Assembly: GCF_001676705.1 (NCBI RefSeq)
Contig: NZ_CP016170.1
Span: 1,984,001-2,048,000 of the forward strand
From: Bordetella bronchialis
Lineage (GTDB): Bacteria; Pseudomonadota; Gammaproteobacteria; Burkholderiales; Burkholderiaceae_B
Length of the DNA: 64,000 nt
Reading direction: 5' to 3'
The notes below the pieces were generated by a model. That model saw only the letters and a list, made by a program, of their open reading frames with translations, was not told the origin of the DNA and did no database searches. This document shows, in pieces, positions 20,375 through 29,749 of this stretch (position 1 is its first letter; every line of letters starts with the position of its first letter). Both the position numbers and the translations under genes were made by a program.

Positions 20375-21595
20375 TTATGATCGAGCGGAGCCAGCAAGGC
20401 TGGCGCGGGCGGCGGCAATGCCCGCGCCCGGCGTGAAAGCATGGCCCAGGTCCGGCAGGACGTTCTCCAGATGGGCCAGGTCGGTCAGGATGGTGTCCTC
20501 GTCGAAGTCGCCCATCGTGCCGATGCGGATTACGCGGCCGGACAGCTTATTGCGCGAGCCGGCGATCACGGTGCGATGGCGCTGGTACAGCGCCTTGACG
20601 ATGGCGGCGCCATCCATCTCGCGCGGTACCGACAAGGCGACCACCGTGCTGGACAGATTGCTCCCCGTTCCGAACACGGGAAGGCCGATCGCCGCGGCGC
20701 CGTCGCGCAACGCGGCGGACAGGCGGCGGTGGCGTGCCAGGACCCGTGGCAGTCCTTCCGCGTGGATCATGTCCAGGGCCTCGATCAGGCCGTAGACGAT
20801 CGGAACGGCCGGCGTGAAAGGGGTTTCGCCTTTCTCCAGGGACGCCAGGACGCGCTTGAAGTCCCAGTAGAAGGCGGGAATATGGTCGCCGCGTTCGATG
20901 ACTTCCCACGCCTTGGCGCTGACGCTGGCCAGCCCCAATCCCGGCGGGCACATCAGCGCTTTCTGCGAGGCCGACACCACCACGTCGACGCCCCATTCGT
21001 CCTGCTTCATCTCGATGCCCGCCAGGCCGCTGACGGAGTCGGTGACCAGCAGGGTGGACGTGTCGCGCAGCAGCGCGCCCAGGCGCGCCAGATCGGCCAC
21101 GATGGCGGTCGAGCTTTCGTTGTGGATGACGAATACGGCGCGATAAGTCTTTTCGCGCAGGCGCCCCGCCACGGCGTCGATATCGATGTCGCTGCCCCAG
21201 GGCATGTCCAGCCTGTCGTATCGCGCGCCCACCGCCGCCGCGATGGAGGCGAAGCGTTCGCCGAACTGCCCGTGCGTAACGAACAGCAGTTCGGTATCCG
21301 GACTGGCGATGTTGACGACTGCGGCTTCCATCATTCCGCTGCCGGAGGCGGCGAAGAACAGGATGCGGTTGCGCGTGCCGAAGATGGGCTTGAGGCGCTC
21401 TTCGGCATCGGCCAGCATGGCGCGGAATTCGGGTCCGCGATGATTGACGATCAGCCGCGCGGTCGCCTGCCGGATGCGCGCCGGGACAAAGGTCGGGCCG
21501 GGAAGGCGGAGACGATACCCGTCCGGGATGAGCCCGACGGCGTTTGCTGCCTGAGACACCTTGTGCAACCCCCGGCCAGCGCGGCTGGCCATCAC
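20375..21595 (-). CDS. Class V aminotransferase (serine/alanine-glyoxylate or AEP transaminase-like)
   Basis: 406 residues from a GTG at 21595; the next codon is ATG and either may start the protein. PLP Lys is K212 in SASQKALMCPPGLG, preceded by TDSVSGLAG (185-193). The N-terminal LRLPGPTFVPARI and the NHRGPEF segment match the alanine/serine-glyoxylate and 2-aminoethylphosphonate-pyruvate transaminase groups. It is the first gene of the operon and ends 13 bp before the binding-protein start. Together with the transporter and the aldolase-like enzyme it suggests uptake and breakdown of an amino compound. Confidence 0.87.
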   Translation of the reverse strand: MMASRAGRGLHKVSQAANAVGLIPDGYRLRLPGPTFVPARIRQATARLIVNHRGPEFRAMLADAEERLKPIFGTRNRILFFAASGSGMMEAAVVNIASPDTELLFVTHGQFGERFASIAAAVGARYDRLDMPWGSDIDIDAVAGRLREKTYRAVFVIHNESSTAIVADLARLGALLRDTSTLLVTDSVSGLAGIEMKQDEWGVDVVVSASQKALMCPPGLGLASVSAKAWEVIERGDHIPAFYWDFKRVLASLEKGETPFTPAVPIVYGLIEALDMIHAEGLPRVLARHRRLSAALRDGAAAIGLPVFGTGSNLSSTVVALSVPREMDGAAIVKALYQRHRTVIAGSRNKLSGRVIRIGTMGDFDEDTILTDLAHLENVLPDLGHAFTPGAGIAAARASLAGSARS

Positions 21596-21954
21596 TTGGC
21601 GCGAGGCGGGCCGGAACCATGACAGCCACAGTCTGTCCTGGAGCCCGGTGCGCGTTCTTGCCGGTCAGCGAATAGGAACAGCTTGTATGAATGGATCCAG
21701 TCATACAGTCGTACAGCGCAGCACAGCATGGAGCGTTTGTCCGCAATAGTCAATCGGGGTTCTCGCCATTCGACGATACGGCCGCGCGACGGCTGACCAG
21801 GGGCTGAATACGATGGGCGGCCCGCCGTGCCTCCAAGGGGCCGGCCGTTGCACGCCGTCGAATATTGTTATGGGGAGGCCGTCACGGGCGGCATGGCACA
21901 GGGAATAAAATCGCCGGTTTTCCCTCCACCATTCCCATACCAGAACAAAACGCC
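21596..21954. other. Divergent promoter region between aminotransferase operon and OPT gene
   Basis: No gene seen in these 359 bp. TAAAAT at 21906-21911 might be a -10 for the OPT gene but has no good -35. Two diverging transcripts must start here. Confidence 0.4.
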
Positions 21955-24024
21955 ATGACAGACAGCGCCCGCGTTCCCGATCATGTCTCGCTGCCAGAGT
22001 TGACTCTGCGCGGCATCATCCTGGGTGCGCTCATTACGGTGGTGTTCACCGCGTCCAATGTCTACCTGGGATTGAAGGTAGGCCTGACGTTTTCCTCGGC
22101 CATTCCGGCAGCGGTGATTTCCATGTCGGTGCTGCGCCTGTTCCGCGATGCCAACATCCTGGAAAACAATATGGTCCAGACGCAGGCCTCGGCCGCGGGC
22201 ACGTTGTCTTCCGTGATATTCATTCTGCCGGCCCTGGTCATGATGGGGCATTGGCAAGGCTTTCCCTTCTGGCTCACCCTGGCGGTCTGCGCCGCGGGCG
22301 GCATGCTGGGCGTGATGTTCACGATTCCGCTGCGGCGCGTGATGGTGGTGCAAAGCGAGTTGCCCTATCCGGAGGGCGTCGCGGCGGCGGAAATCCTCCG
22401 CGTGGGCACCGCTGGCCAGCGCCCAGCCGGCGCGGAAGCCACGGGTTCCGGGGCCAAGGGCCGCGAAGGCGGCACGGGCCTGGCCGATATCGCCACGGGC
22501 GGCGCGATTGCCGCGGCGGTCAGCTTCGCCAGCAGCGGCCTGCGGGTGCTGGGCGATGGGGTCAGCATCTGGTTCTCCGCCGGCGCGGCGATCTTCCGCC
22601 TGCCCATGGGGTTCTCGCTGGCGCTGCTGGGCGCGGGGTATCTGATCGGCATCGTCGCCGGGCTGGCGATGTTGACGGGGCTGGTCATCGCCTGGGGGAT
22701 TTCGGTGCCGGTACTGACGGCGATGCACCCGTTGCCGGCAGGCGCTTCAGTGGCGAGCCACGCCACCAGCCTGTGGTCCTCGCAAGTGCGCTTCATCGGC
22801 GCCGGGGTGATCGGCGTGGGGGCGATCTGGACGCTCGCCACGCTGGCCGCGCCCATGGCCCGCGGCTTGAAGACCACCTTCTCCGCGATGGGCGCGCGCG
22901 GCGGCCAGGGCGGCGGGCAGGTGCCCCGCACGGACCGCGATATGCCGGGATTCTGGATCGCGGCGGTCAGCCTGGCGATGGTGGCGGTGCTGGTATGGAC
23001 CTTCCATGCCTTCCTGGCCGGCGCGCCGCTCGCGGCCAGCCTGTCCTGGCAACTGGTGATCTATGCCGTGGTATTCGCGTTCGTGTTCGGCCTGCTGGTC
23101 GCGGCTGCCTGCGGCTATATGGCGGGCCTGGTGGGCTCGTCCACCAGCCCCATCTCCGGCGTGGGCATCGTCGCCATCGTGCTCGTATCGCTGCTGATAC
23201 TGGCCATCGGCGATGGCAACGGCTTGCTCGCCACGGAGGCCGGCCGGCAACTGGCCATCGCGGTGGCGATTTTCACGACATCGGCGGTGATCGCCGTGGC
23301 GTCCATCTCCAACGACAACCTGCAAGACCTGAAGACCGGTTGGCTGGTGGGCGCCACGCCCTGGCGCCAGCAGGTGGCCCTGCTGATAGGCTGCGTGGCC
23401 GGCGCGGTGGTGATCTCCCCGATCCTGGAATTGCTGTACAAGGCCTACGGTTTCGCGGATGCGCTGCCGCGTGCCGGCATGGATCCGTCGCAGGTATTGT
23501 CGGCGCCGCAGGCCACGCTGATGCTGGCCATCGTGCGCGGGATATTCACCCATCAGCTCAATTGGGCGATGATCCTGATCGGCATGGGCGTTGGCGTCGC
23601 GCTGATCGTCGTGGACCAGATCCTCAAACGCACTTGCAAGGTGGCGCGCATGCCGGTGCTCGCGGTCGGCATCGGCATCTATCTGCCGCCCACCGTCAGC
23701 GCGCCGCTGGTGCTGGGCGCCGTGCTGTCCTGGCTGGCCGCGCGTGCCTTGCAGCGCCGTGTCGCGGCGGGGCAGGCCGATCGCGCGGCCGTCGAGCGCG
23801 CCGACCGCCGCGGCGTCCTCATCGCATCGGGTCTGATCGTGGGCGAAAGCCTGGTGGGTGTCGTCATGGCCGCGATCATCGGCGCCAGCGGCAGGGAAGC
23901 GCCCTTGGCTATCGCCGGGCCGGATTTCGCTACCGCGGCGTCGTGGCTGGGCCTGGCCGTGTTCCTGGCCGTTGCGTGGCTGTTCCTGCGGCGCGTGCTG
24001 GCCGGGGTCGGCGTGCCGCGCTAA
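21955..24024 (+). CDS. OPT-family oligopeptide transporter
   Basis: 689 residues from ATG 21955 (MTDSARVPDHVSLPEL); the frame extends further upstream without a signal. Many hydrophobic segments (about 14-16) are spread over the length. The N-terminal ELTLRGIILGALITVVFTASNVYLGLKVGLTFSS region, given here only as its positions 12-45, and the SELPYPEGVAAAEIL motif are diagnostic of bacterial OPT transporters, which import oligopeptides or metal-chelates. No ribosome binding site is obvious. A small minus-strand gene overlaps its last 4 bp. Confidence 0.9.
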   Translation: MTDSARVPDHVSLPELTLRGIILGALITVVFTASNVYLGLKVGLTFSSAIPAAVISMSVLRLFRDANILENNMVQTQASAAGTLSSVIFILPALVMMGHWQGFPFWLTLAVCAAGGMLGVMFTIPLRRVMVVQSELPYPEGVAAAEILRVGTAGQRPAGAEATGSGAKGREGGTGLADIATGGAIAAAVSFASSGLRVLGDGVSIWFSAGAAIFRLPMGFSLALLGAGYLIGIVAGLAMLTGLVIAWGISVPVLTAMHPLPAGASVASHATSLWSSQVRFIGAGVIGVGAIWTLATLAAPMARGLKTTFSAMGARGGQGGGQVPRTDRDMPGFWIAAVSLAMVAVLVWTFHAFLAGAPLAASLSWQLVIYAVVFAFVFGLLVAAACGYMAGLVGSSTSPISGVGIVAIVLVSLLILAIGDGNGLLATEAGRQLAIAVAIFTTSAVIAVASISNDNLQDLKTGWLVGATPWRQQVALLIGCVAGAVVISPILELLYKAYGFADALPRAGMDPSQVLSAPQATLMLAIVRGIFTHQLNWAMILIGMGVGVALIVVDQILKRTCKVARMPVLAVGIGIYLPPTVSAPLVLGAVLSWLAARALQRRVAAGQADRAAVERADRRGVLIASGLIVGESLVGVVMAAIIGASGREAPLAIAGPDFATAASWLGLAVFLAVAWLFLRRVLAGVGVPR

Positions 24025-24257
24025 TCGTGGTAGGCCAGGTGCAAGGGCAGGGCTTCGCGGTCGGCCAGCCTGCGGTTGGCCTCTTCCACCAGTTCGCTCT
24101 CGGCCGCGCGCAGGGCGGCGACACCGGTCAGGCCGGTGTCGCGTTCGACCCGCCGCAGCACATCCGCGGTACAGCGGCACGCCACGTATCGATGGCCGGT
24201 TTCCAGCCAAAGCAGGGCGCCGTCGTCGACCATCGATATCTCCCAAATCCCCCCCAT
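24021..24257 (-). CDS. Small hypothetical protein, 78 residues
   Basis: Starts at ATG 24257 with a strong ribosome binding site (GGGAGG, 5 bp spacer), which supports a real gene. The sequence has a hydrophobic beta-like first half (ALLWLETGHRYVACRC) and an acidic helical second half (RRVERDTGLTG, ELVEEANRRLADR). It faintly resembles DUF1488-type small proteins but I cannot assign it. It is convergent with the OPT gene and overlaps its end by 4 bp. Confidence 0.6.
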   Translation of the reverse strand: MGGIWEISMVDDGALLWLETGHRYVACRCTADVLRRVERDTGLTGVAALRAAESELVEEANRRLADREALPLHLAYHD

Positions 24258-24393
24258 CGCATCCTCCCGAAATCAAGGGGTTAACATTGGGCCCGCACGC
24301 ATCCGGCCGAAGGCATATGGGCTATCCGGTAATCCGTTTCCAGTCTAGGCAGCACCATCCCTGGCGGGTATCAGATGGACGTACTACGGCAGC

Positions 24394-24407
24394 CGCACGA
24401 TCGTGCG
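24394..24407. repeat. Perfect 14-bp palindrome upstream of dacC
   Basis: CGCACGATCGTGCG reads the same on both strands. It lies 107 bp before the D,D-carboxypeptidase start and 137 bp upstream of the start of the small minus gene, so it could be an operator for either. No known regulator is assigned. Confidence 0.4.
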
Positions 24408-24514
24408 TATGCCATACCCCGCAAGGCCCAGGGCATGGCCGGCGGCCGATGCGCGACTGAACCTTATCCGCGTCCTAAGGACTAAGGCTCACGCCGGTTC
24501 CCGTCTCGACCTCC

Positions 24515-25789
24515 ATGGAAGTTATGCAAAAGAAGCTTATTGCCGTTTTGTTGTCCGTCTCGGCCGTGTGCATGGCCCAGGCCGCGCTGGCCGCCGCGCC
24601 CGCCGCCGCGCCTTCGGCGACCCAGCCCGCCGCGGCCTCGCCCGCGGGCGCGCAGCCCGCCACCGCCACGCCGCCGGCCCCGGAAGCGCCGACACCGGAC
24701 GCCAAGGCATGGCTGCTGCTGGACGCGACCAGCGGCCAGGTCATCGCGTCGAACAATGCGGACCAGCGGGTGGAGCCGGCCTCGCTGACCAAGATCATGA
24801 CGTCCTATCTGATCTTCCAGGCCTTGCGCGACAAGACGCTGGAACTGAATCAGCAGGTCACCATTTCGACCAACGCGTGGAAGGTTGCGCCGGGCAGCTC
24901 CAAGATGTTCCTGGAGCCTGGCATGCGTGTCAGCATCGACGATCTGCTGTCGGGCCTGCTTATCCAGTCCGGCAACGACGCGGCCGTGGCGCTGGCCGAG
25001 GCCGCCGCGGGCTCGGAATCCGCGTTCGTGCAGCGCATGAACGAAACGGCCGAACGCCTGGGGCTGAAGTCCACGCACTTCAATAGTCCGCACGGCCTGC
25101 CGGATCCGCAGACCTATTCCACGGCACGCGACCTGGCCACGCTTACGGCACGCGTCATCCGCGATTTTCCGGACATGTACGTGCGCTACGACCACGTGAA
25201 GTCCTTTCGCTTCAACAACATCACGCAGCCCAATCGCAATCGGCTGCTATGGAGCGATCCGTCCGTCGACGGCGGCAAGACCGGCCACACCGAGGCCGCG
25301 GGATACTGCATGATCGCGTCCGCGGTGCGTCCGGGGGCCACCGGTCCCCGGCGGCTGATCGCCGTGGTCATGGGCACGCCGTCCGACAAGGTCCGCACGC
25401 AGACCACCGGCATGTTGCTGAACTGGGGTTTCCAGAATTACGAGACGGTCAAGCTCTACGCCAAGGGCCAGTCGGTAGGCAATGCCACCGTCTGGAAAGG
25501 CCAGCAGTCGCAGGTGCTGGTGGGCTTCGACCAGGACATTTACGCCACGGTGCCTCGTGCGTGGGTGCCGCGCCTGCAAAAGGTTATCAGCCGCCAAGGC
25601 CCGCTGATGGCGCCGCTGGCCCTGAATGCCCAGGTCGGCACGGCCGATCTGCAGATCGACGGGCGCACCATCCGCAGCTATCCCATCGTGGCCTTGCAGC
25701 CGGTCGAACAGGCGGGCGTGCTGGCCCGCGGGTGGGACAGCATGCGCCTGTGGGTATACGGCCTGATGAACGAAAAACCGCCGGCCTGA
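24515..25789 (+). CDS. dacC: D-alanyl-D-alanine carboxypeptidase, PBP5/6 type
   Basis: 424 residues. A signal peptide (about 1-27) is followed by an Ala/Pro/Thr-rich linker (28-62) that is longer than usual, then the penicillin-binding domain with SLTK (S90 nucleophile, K93), SGN (152-154) and KTG (255-257), and a C-terminal beta domain ending in an amphipathic anchor-like helix (MRLWVYGLMNEK). It trims the terminal D-Ala of peptidoglycan stem peptides in the periplasm. The start may be ATG 24515 or ATG 24524. Symbol dacC/dacA is by family, not proven orthology. Confidence 0.93.
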   Translation: MEVMQKKLIAVLLSVSAVCMAQAALAAAPAAAPSATQPAAASPAGAQPATATPPAPEAPTPDAKAWLLLDATSGQVIASNNADQRVEPASLTKIMTSYLIFQALRDKTLELNQQVTISTNAWKVAPGSSKMFLEPGMRVSIDDLLSGLLIQSGNDAAVALAEAAAGSESAFVQRMNETAERLGLKSTHFNSPHGLPDPQTYSTARDLATLTARVIRDFPDMYVRYDHVKSFRFNNITQPNRNRLLWSDPSVDGGKTGHTEAAGYCMIASAVRPGATGPRRLIAVVMGTPSDKVRTQTTGMLLNWGFQNYETVKLYAKGQSVGNATVWKGQQSQVLVGFDQDIYATVPRAWVPRLQKVISRQGPLMAPLALNAQVGTADLQIDGRTIRSYPIVALQPVEQAGVLARGWDSMRLWVYGLMNEKPPA

Positions 25790-25929
25790 CGCTACCGCCC
25801 GATTGGCGATATGGCAGGAATCGCTGCCATATCGTCAGCCCATCCTGGGCCCCTGCACACCTTGCCGGCTTTCGGTTGGCCGGCGTCCCGATCATGATTC
25901 CTGTCTGTCCAGACATAAGCGAGAGAATC

Positions 25930-26979
25930 ATGACGAGGTTGGTCGATGTTCCCGGGATGGCGGCGCTGCTGCGGCAGGTCGGTGTCGCGCCTTTCATGCG
26001 CGAGTTGGCGGCACGCATACGCGCCGACTACCTCCGCTGGCCGGCGTTCGAGAAATCCGCGCGGCTGGCGTCTCATTCGCCCATCGGCGTCATCGAGCTC
26101 ATGCCGGTCGCCGATGCGGCGCGCTATGCGTTCAAGTACGTCAATGGCCATCCGGGCAATACGGTCCTGGGACTGCCCACCGTCATGGCCTTCGGCGTAT
26201 TGGCCGATGTCGCCACCGGCTATCCGCGCCTGATGTCCGAGCTCACGCTGACCACCGCCATGCGCACCGCCGCGACGTCCGTCGTCGCCGCCGCCGCGCT
26301 TGCCCGTCCGGGCGCGACATCCATGGCCCTGATCGGCAACGGGGCGCAAAGCGAGTTCCAGGCCCTCGCGTTCCACGACATGCTGGGGATAGAAGAAGTG
26401 CGCTTGTTCGACGTGGACAGGCAGGCCACCGCCAAGCTATTGCGCAACCTGGCGCATGCGGCGCCGACACTGCGTACCGTCGTGGCCGAGAGTACGGCGG
26501 CCGCCGTGCGCGGCGCGGACATCGTCACCACGGTGACGGCGGACAAGGCCTATGCGACCATCGTGACCCCCGACATGATCGAAGCCGGCATGCACCTGAA
26601 CGCCGTTGGAGGCGACTGCCCGGGCAAGACGGAAATCCATCCGGCTGTCCTGCGCCAGGCACGGATCGTCGTGGAATACGAACCGCAGTCCCGCATCGAA
26701 GGCGACATACAGCAGTTGCCGGCCGACTTTCCCGTCGTCGAGCTTTGGCAGGTGCTGGCCGGCCGCGAGCCCGGACGCGAATCGCCGCGGCAAGTCACCG
26801 TGTTCGACTCGGTGGGTTTTGCCCTGGAAGACTATTCCGTCCTGTGCCTGGTCGAGGAGCTGGCGGAAAAGCATGGCATCGGCGCCGAACTGCCCCTGAT
26901 CGCGACCGGGTGCGATCCCAAGGACCTTTATGCGGTCGCGCTGGGCAAGGATGGCGCCACGCTGCGCGAGGCAGCCTAG
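25930..26979 (+). CDS. Ornithine cyclodeaminase family protein
   Basis: 349 residues from ATG 25930, favoured by GAGAGA just upstream; an in-frame ATG at 25894 is an alternative. The Rossmann motif is GNGAQSEFQ (about 136-144). HSPIGVIELMPVADAARYAFKYVNGHP and LNAVGGDCPGKTEIH sites fit the ornithine cyclodeaminase/mu-crystallin group, which converts ornithine to proline and ammonia; some members act on other amino acids. It is convergent with an Lrp-type regulator 27 bp away, which may sense a related amino acid. Confidence 0.9.
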   Translation: MTRLVDVPGMAALLRQVGVAPFMRELAARIRADYLRWPAFEKSARLASHSPIGVIELMPVADAARYAFKYVNGHPGNTVLGLPTVMAFGVLADVATGYPRLMSELTLTTAMRTAATSVVAAAALARPGATSMALIGNGAQSEFQALAFHDMLGIEEVRLFDVDRQATAKLLRNLAHAAPTLRTVVAESTAAAVRGADIVTTVTADKAYATIVTPDMIEAGMHLNAVGGDCPGKTEIHPAVLRQARIVVEYEPQSRIEGDIQQLPADFPVVELWQVLAGREPGRESPRQVTVFDSVGFALEDYSVLCLVEELAEKHGIGAELPLIATGCDPKDLYAVALGKDGATLREAA

Positions 26980-27006
26980 GCGCGGGGCGGCCGCATCCCG
27001 GCGGCG

Positions 27007-27438
27007 CTACTTGTAGACCGCCAGCAGGAGATTGGTCTCCGAATTGGCGATGCCCTTGATGCGGCGCAGGTCGCGCAGGACGCGGTCGAAGGTGGGCAGG
27101 TCCTGCACGCGGACCTCCGCCACCAGGTCCCAACGCCCGCTGGTCGAGTGGACCTGCACGACCTCGGGCAGGCGGCGCAACGCCGACAAGACGGCGTCGG
27201 TCTCGTTTCCGCGCACTTCGATCAGGGTCATGGCGCGGATGCCCTGGTCTTCGGCTTCGCTGCGCAGGCGGACGGTGAAACCCAGGATGGTCCCGCCGCG
27301 CAGCAGGCGCTCGATCCGGTTGTGTATGGTGCCGCGCGACACCGACAGCTTTTTCGCCAGCGTGGCGGTGCTCAGCCGGCCGTTGTCGCGCAGCAGCGCA
27401 ATCAGGCGAAGGTCCAGGTCATCCAGGGATTCTTGCAT
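27007..27438 (-). CDS. Lrp/AsnC family transcriptional regulator
   Basis: 143 residues. The N-terminal HTH (LDDLDLRLIALLRDNGRLST, TLAKKLSVSRGTIHNRIERL) and the C-terminal RAM ligand-binding domain (GIRAMTLIEVRGNE, HSTSGRWDLVAEV) are complete. Such proteins act as octamers that respond to amino acids. It is convergent with the ornithine cyclodeaminase gene and divergent from the efflux gene at 27592; control of either is possible, the former being the commoner theme. Confidence 0.93.
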   Translation of the reverse strand: MQESLDDLDLRLIALLRDNGRLSTATLAKKLSVSRGTIHNRIERLLRGGTILGFTVRLRSEAEDQGIRAMTLIEVRGNETDAVLSALRRLPEVVQVHSTSGRWDLVAEVRVQDLPTFDRVLRDLRRIKGIANSETNLLLAVYK

Positions 27439-27552
27439 GGGAGGGGCGGCAATATGCCGTGCATGGCTGCCCTACTGTAGCACTGCGTGGGCCACACACG
27501 TCCGGCCGGCGGCCGTCGTAGGCGGATATTCGACGTTTCGCGTCGGCTGCGC

Positions 27553-27580
27553 TAGAATCGTTGATAGATCAATTATTGAT
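27553..27580 (+). promoter_or_regulatory. Promoter -10 and MarR-type operator for the DHA2 efflux operon
   Basis: A -10 (TAGAAT, 27553-27558) is followed by overlapping inverted repeats: TTGAT-AG-ATCAA (27561-27572) and ATCAAT-T-ATTGAT (27568-27580). They cover the expected transcription start 12 bp before the ATG, which suits repression by the MarR protein encoded at the end of the same operon. Confidence 0.55.
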
Positions 27581-27591
27581 GGATCCATAAA

Positions 27592-29193
27592 ATGGCTCCC
27601 CGCGCTCCCGCCACGCCGCATTCCGCCGGACAGGTGTTGCCGTTTCGCCAGTCTCTGATGGCGATGCTGGGCATGTGTTTCGTGGTGATGATGGTGGCTA
27701 TCGACCAGACGGTCGTCGGCACGGCCCTGCCCACCGTCGTCGCGGAGCTGAAAGGCTTCGACCTCTATGCCTGGGTGGCGACCTCCTACCTGCTGACCTC
27801 CGTCATCACCGTGCCCATCTTCGGCCGCCTGGGCGATTACTACGGGCGCAAGCCTTTCGTGGTGTCCGCCATCATCGTCTTCACGGCGGCGTCCGCCCTG
27901 TGCGGCGCGGCCGACAGCATGCTGTTCCTGGTCATCGCCCGCGCGCTGCAGGGCATAGGGGGCGGCATGCTGGTGGGCACGGCTTTCGCCTGCATCCCGG
28001 ACCTGTTTCCCGACTCCTATGTGCGCCTGCGCTGGCAGGTCATGTTCAGTTCGGCCTTCGGCATCGCCAATGCCGTCGGGCCCTCGCTGGGGGGAGTGTT
28101 GACGGAATACTATGGCTGGCGCTCGGTTTTCTACGTCAACATTCCGGTGGGCCTGCTCGGCTTGTGGTTCGTCTCGCGCCACTTGCCGCATCTGCGCCAT
28201 AGCGATCCTTCGCGCAAGATCCGCCTGGACTGGCCCGGCGCGCTGCTCATCGCCCTGGCGCTGGGTGGCCTGCAACTGCTGGTCGAACTGCTGCCGGGCC
28301 AGGGCTTCGACAGCCTGACCGCGGCCCTCGCGGTGGGCAGCGTGGTGGCCTTCGCCTTGCTGTATTGGTGGGAAAGGCGCTGCGAACAACCGCTGCTGCC
28401 CTTCGAGATGTTCCGCAACGCCAGCCTGGCGCCGCTGTTCATGCTGGCGCTGCTGGTCGGGGTATCCATGTTCTCGCTGTTGTTCTACGCGCCGCTGCTG
28501 CTGCAGGGCGGCTTCGGCCTCTCGCCGAAGGATGCCGGCCTGCTGATCACGCCCATGGTGGTGTGCATTACCGTGGGCAGTATCACCAATGGCCGCATCG
28601 TGACGCGTATCAAGAATCCGAACAACATGCTTTACGTGGGCTTCCTGCTGATGTGCCTGGCCACCGCGGGGATCATCTCCACCCATAACTACACGCCGCG
28701 CTGGCTGATCGCCACTTACATGCTGGCGGCAGGCCTGGGGTTGGGCTTCATCATGCCCAATCTGACCGTGTTCGCGCAGGAGACCGCCGGCCGCGCGCAT
28801 CTGGGCATTGCCACGGCGCTGCTGCAATCGCTGCGCATGGTGGGCGGCATGGTCGGCACGGCCGTGGTGGGCACCATGGTCAACCACAGCTATATCAGCG
28901 GCGTACGCGCGTCGCTGGAGAGCGGCCAGGCGCTGCGCTGGCTGGACAGCCTGGACGATCCGCAGATACTCGTGAATCCCTCCGCGCAGGCGTCATTCAT
29001 GCAGCAGGTGGCGGCGGTGGGGCGCGATGGCGCGTCCTATCTGGAAGCGGCGCGGGTCTCGCTCGTCGGCGCCATTCATGACGGGCAGATCATCGTGCTG
29101 GCCATCGCGATTCTGTCGCTGTGGTTCGTACGCAAGGTCCCGCCCATCCGGCTGACCCGCCGCAGCAAAGTCGCCAGCGCGCCCGCGGAGTAA
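27592..29193 (+). CDS. DHA2-type MFS multidrug efflux transporter (EmrB/QacA family)
   Basis: 533 residues with about 14 hydrophobic segments, the DHA2 number. DQTVVGTALPTVV in helix 1, GRLGDYYGRKP (motif A) and ALQGIGGGMLVGTAFACIPDL are typical of drug:proton antiporters of the inner membrane. A MarR gene follows 2 bp after its stop, forming a self-regulated efflux operon. Substrate cannot be read from sequence. Confidence 0.92.
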   Translation: MAPRAPATPHSAGQVLPFRQSLMAMLGMCFVVMMVAIDQTVVGTALPTVVAELKGFDLYAWVATSYLLTSVITVPIFGRLGDYYGRKPFVVSAIIVFTAASALCGAADSMLFLVIARALQGIGGGMLVGTAFACIPDLFPDSYVRLRWQVMFSSAFGIANAVGPSLGGVLTEYYGWRSVFYVNIPVGLLGLWFVSRHLPHLRHSDPSRKIRLDWPGALLIALALGGLQLLVELLPGQGFDSLTAALAVGSVVAFALLYWWERRCEQPLLPFEMFRNASLAPLFMLALLVGVSMFSLLFYAPLLLQGGFGLSPKDAGLLITPMVVCITVGSITNGRIVTRIKNPNNMLYVGFLLMCLATAGIISTHNYTPRWLIATYMLAAGLGLGFIMPNLTVFAQETAGRAHLGIATALLQSLRMVGGMVGTAVVGTMVNHSYISGVRASLESGQALRWLDSLDDPQILVNPSAQASFMQQVAAVGRDGASYLEAARVSLVGAIHDGQIIVLAIAILSLWFVRKVPPIRLTRRSKVASAPAE

Positions 29194-29195
29194 TC

Positions 29196-29639
29196 ATGCC
29201 GAAGGAGCAACAAGGCCTGCATACCGTGCAGATGCTGGGCCAGGCCTATCGTGCCATGATGGCGGCCTTCGACGCCAATGTGGGCCATGCCCTGCCTCGC
29301 TGGCGCATCCTGCTGGCGCTGCACGAGGGGGGCTCCCTGTCGCAGAAAGTCCTGGCGGAGCGCTGCCGGCTGGATCCGGCATCGCTGACGCGCCAGCTGC
29401 AGGCCATGGAAAGCCTGGGCTGGATCAGCCGCACGATAGACGAGCAGGACAACCGCCTGATCAATGCCGTGCTCACGACGCAAGGCAAGCGCGTCGTGGC
29501 CGAAGCGCTGCCACGCCGCGCGGCGTTCTTCGACCGGGCCATGCATGGCCTGACCGCGGAGCAGATCCGCGTCTGCCACGAGGTCCTGGCGGTGCTGGAG
29601 GAAAACTTCAAGGCGGCGCAGCAGCGCGACGCGGGCTGA
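29196..29639 (+). CDS. MarR family transcriptional regulator
   Basis: 147 residues from ATG 29196, with GCGGAG in the end of the efflux gene as ribosome binding site. Winged-helix features: LPRWRILLALHEGGSLSQKVLAERCRLDPASLTRQL and the wing IDEQDNRLINAVLT, here located at about residues 30-95. It probably represses its own operon through the inverted repeats at 27561-27580. Confidence 0.92.
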   Translation: MPKEQQGLHTVQMLGQAYRAMMAAFDANVGHALPRWRILLALHEGGSLSQKVLAERCRLDPASLTRQLQAMESLGWISRTIDEQDNRLINAVLTTQGKRVVAEALPRRAAFFDRAMHGLTAEQIRVCHEVLAVLEENFKAAQQRDAG

Positions 29640-29710
29640 AACGGGCAGCCGCGGCGGCGGGGCGGTCGGGAAGAAGCGCGTGGGCCGTTCCGGGCCGTAG
29701 TGCCCAAGAA

Positions 29711-29737
29711 AAACGCCGGCCTGGCGGGCCGGCGTTT
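29711..29737. terminator. Bidirectional terminator between marR-type gene and DUF3309 gene
   Basis: AAACGCCGGCC (29711-29721) pairs perfectly with GGCCGGCGTTT (29727-29737) around a 5-nt loop. The T-run is stronger on the minus strand, but both convergent transcripts could end here. Confidence 0.85.
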
Positions 29738-29749
29738 CCGTGGACGGGT

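Noticed and set aside
25249..25929. Upstream extension of the ornithine cyclodeaminase frame
   Set aside because: It overlaps the D,D-carboxypeptidase gene out of frame; the family start fits ATG 25930.
27472..28887. Minus-strand frame opposite the DHA2 transporter
   Set aside because: Gln/His/Arg-rich low-information translation typical of an antisense shadow.
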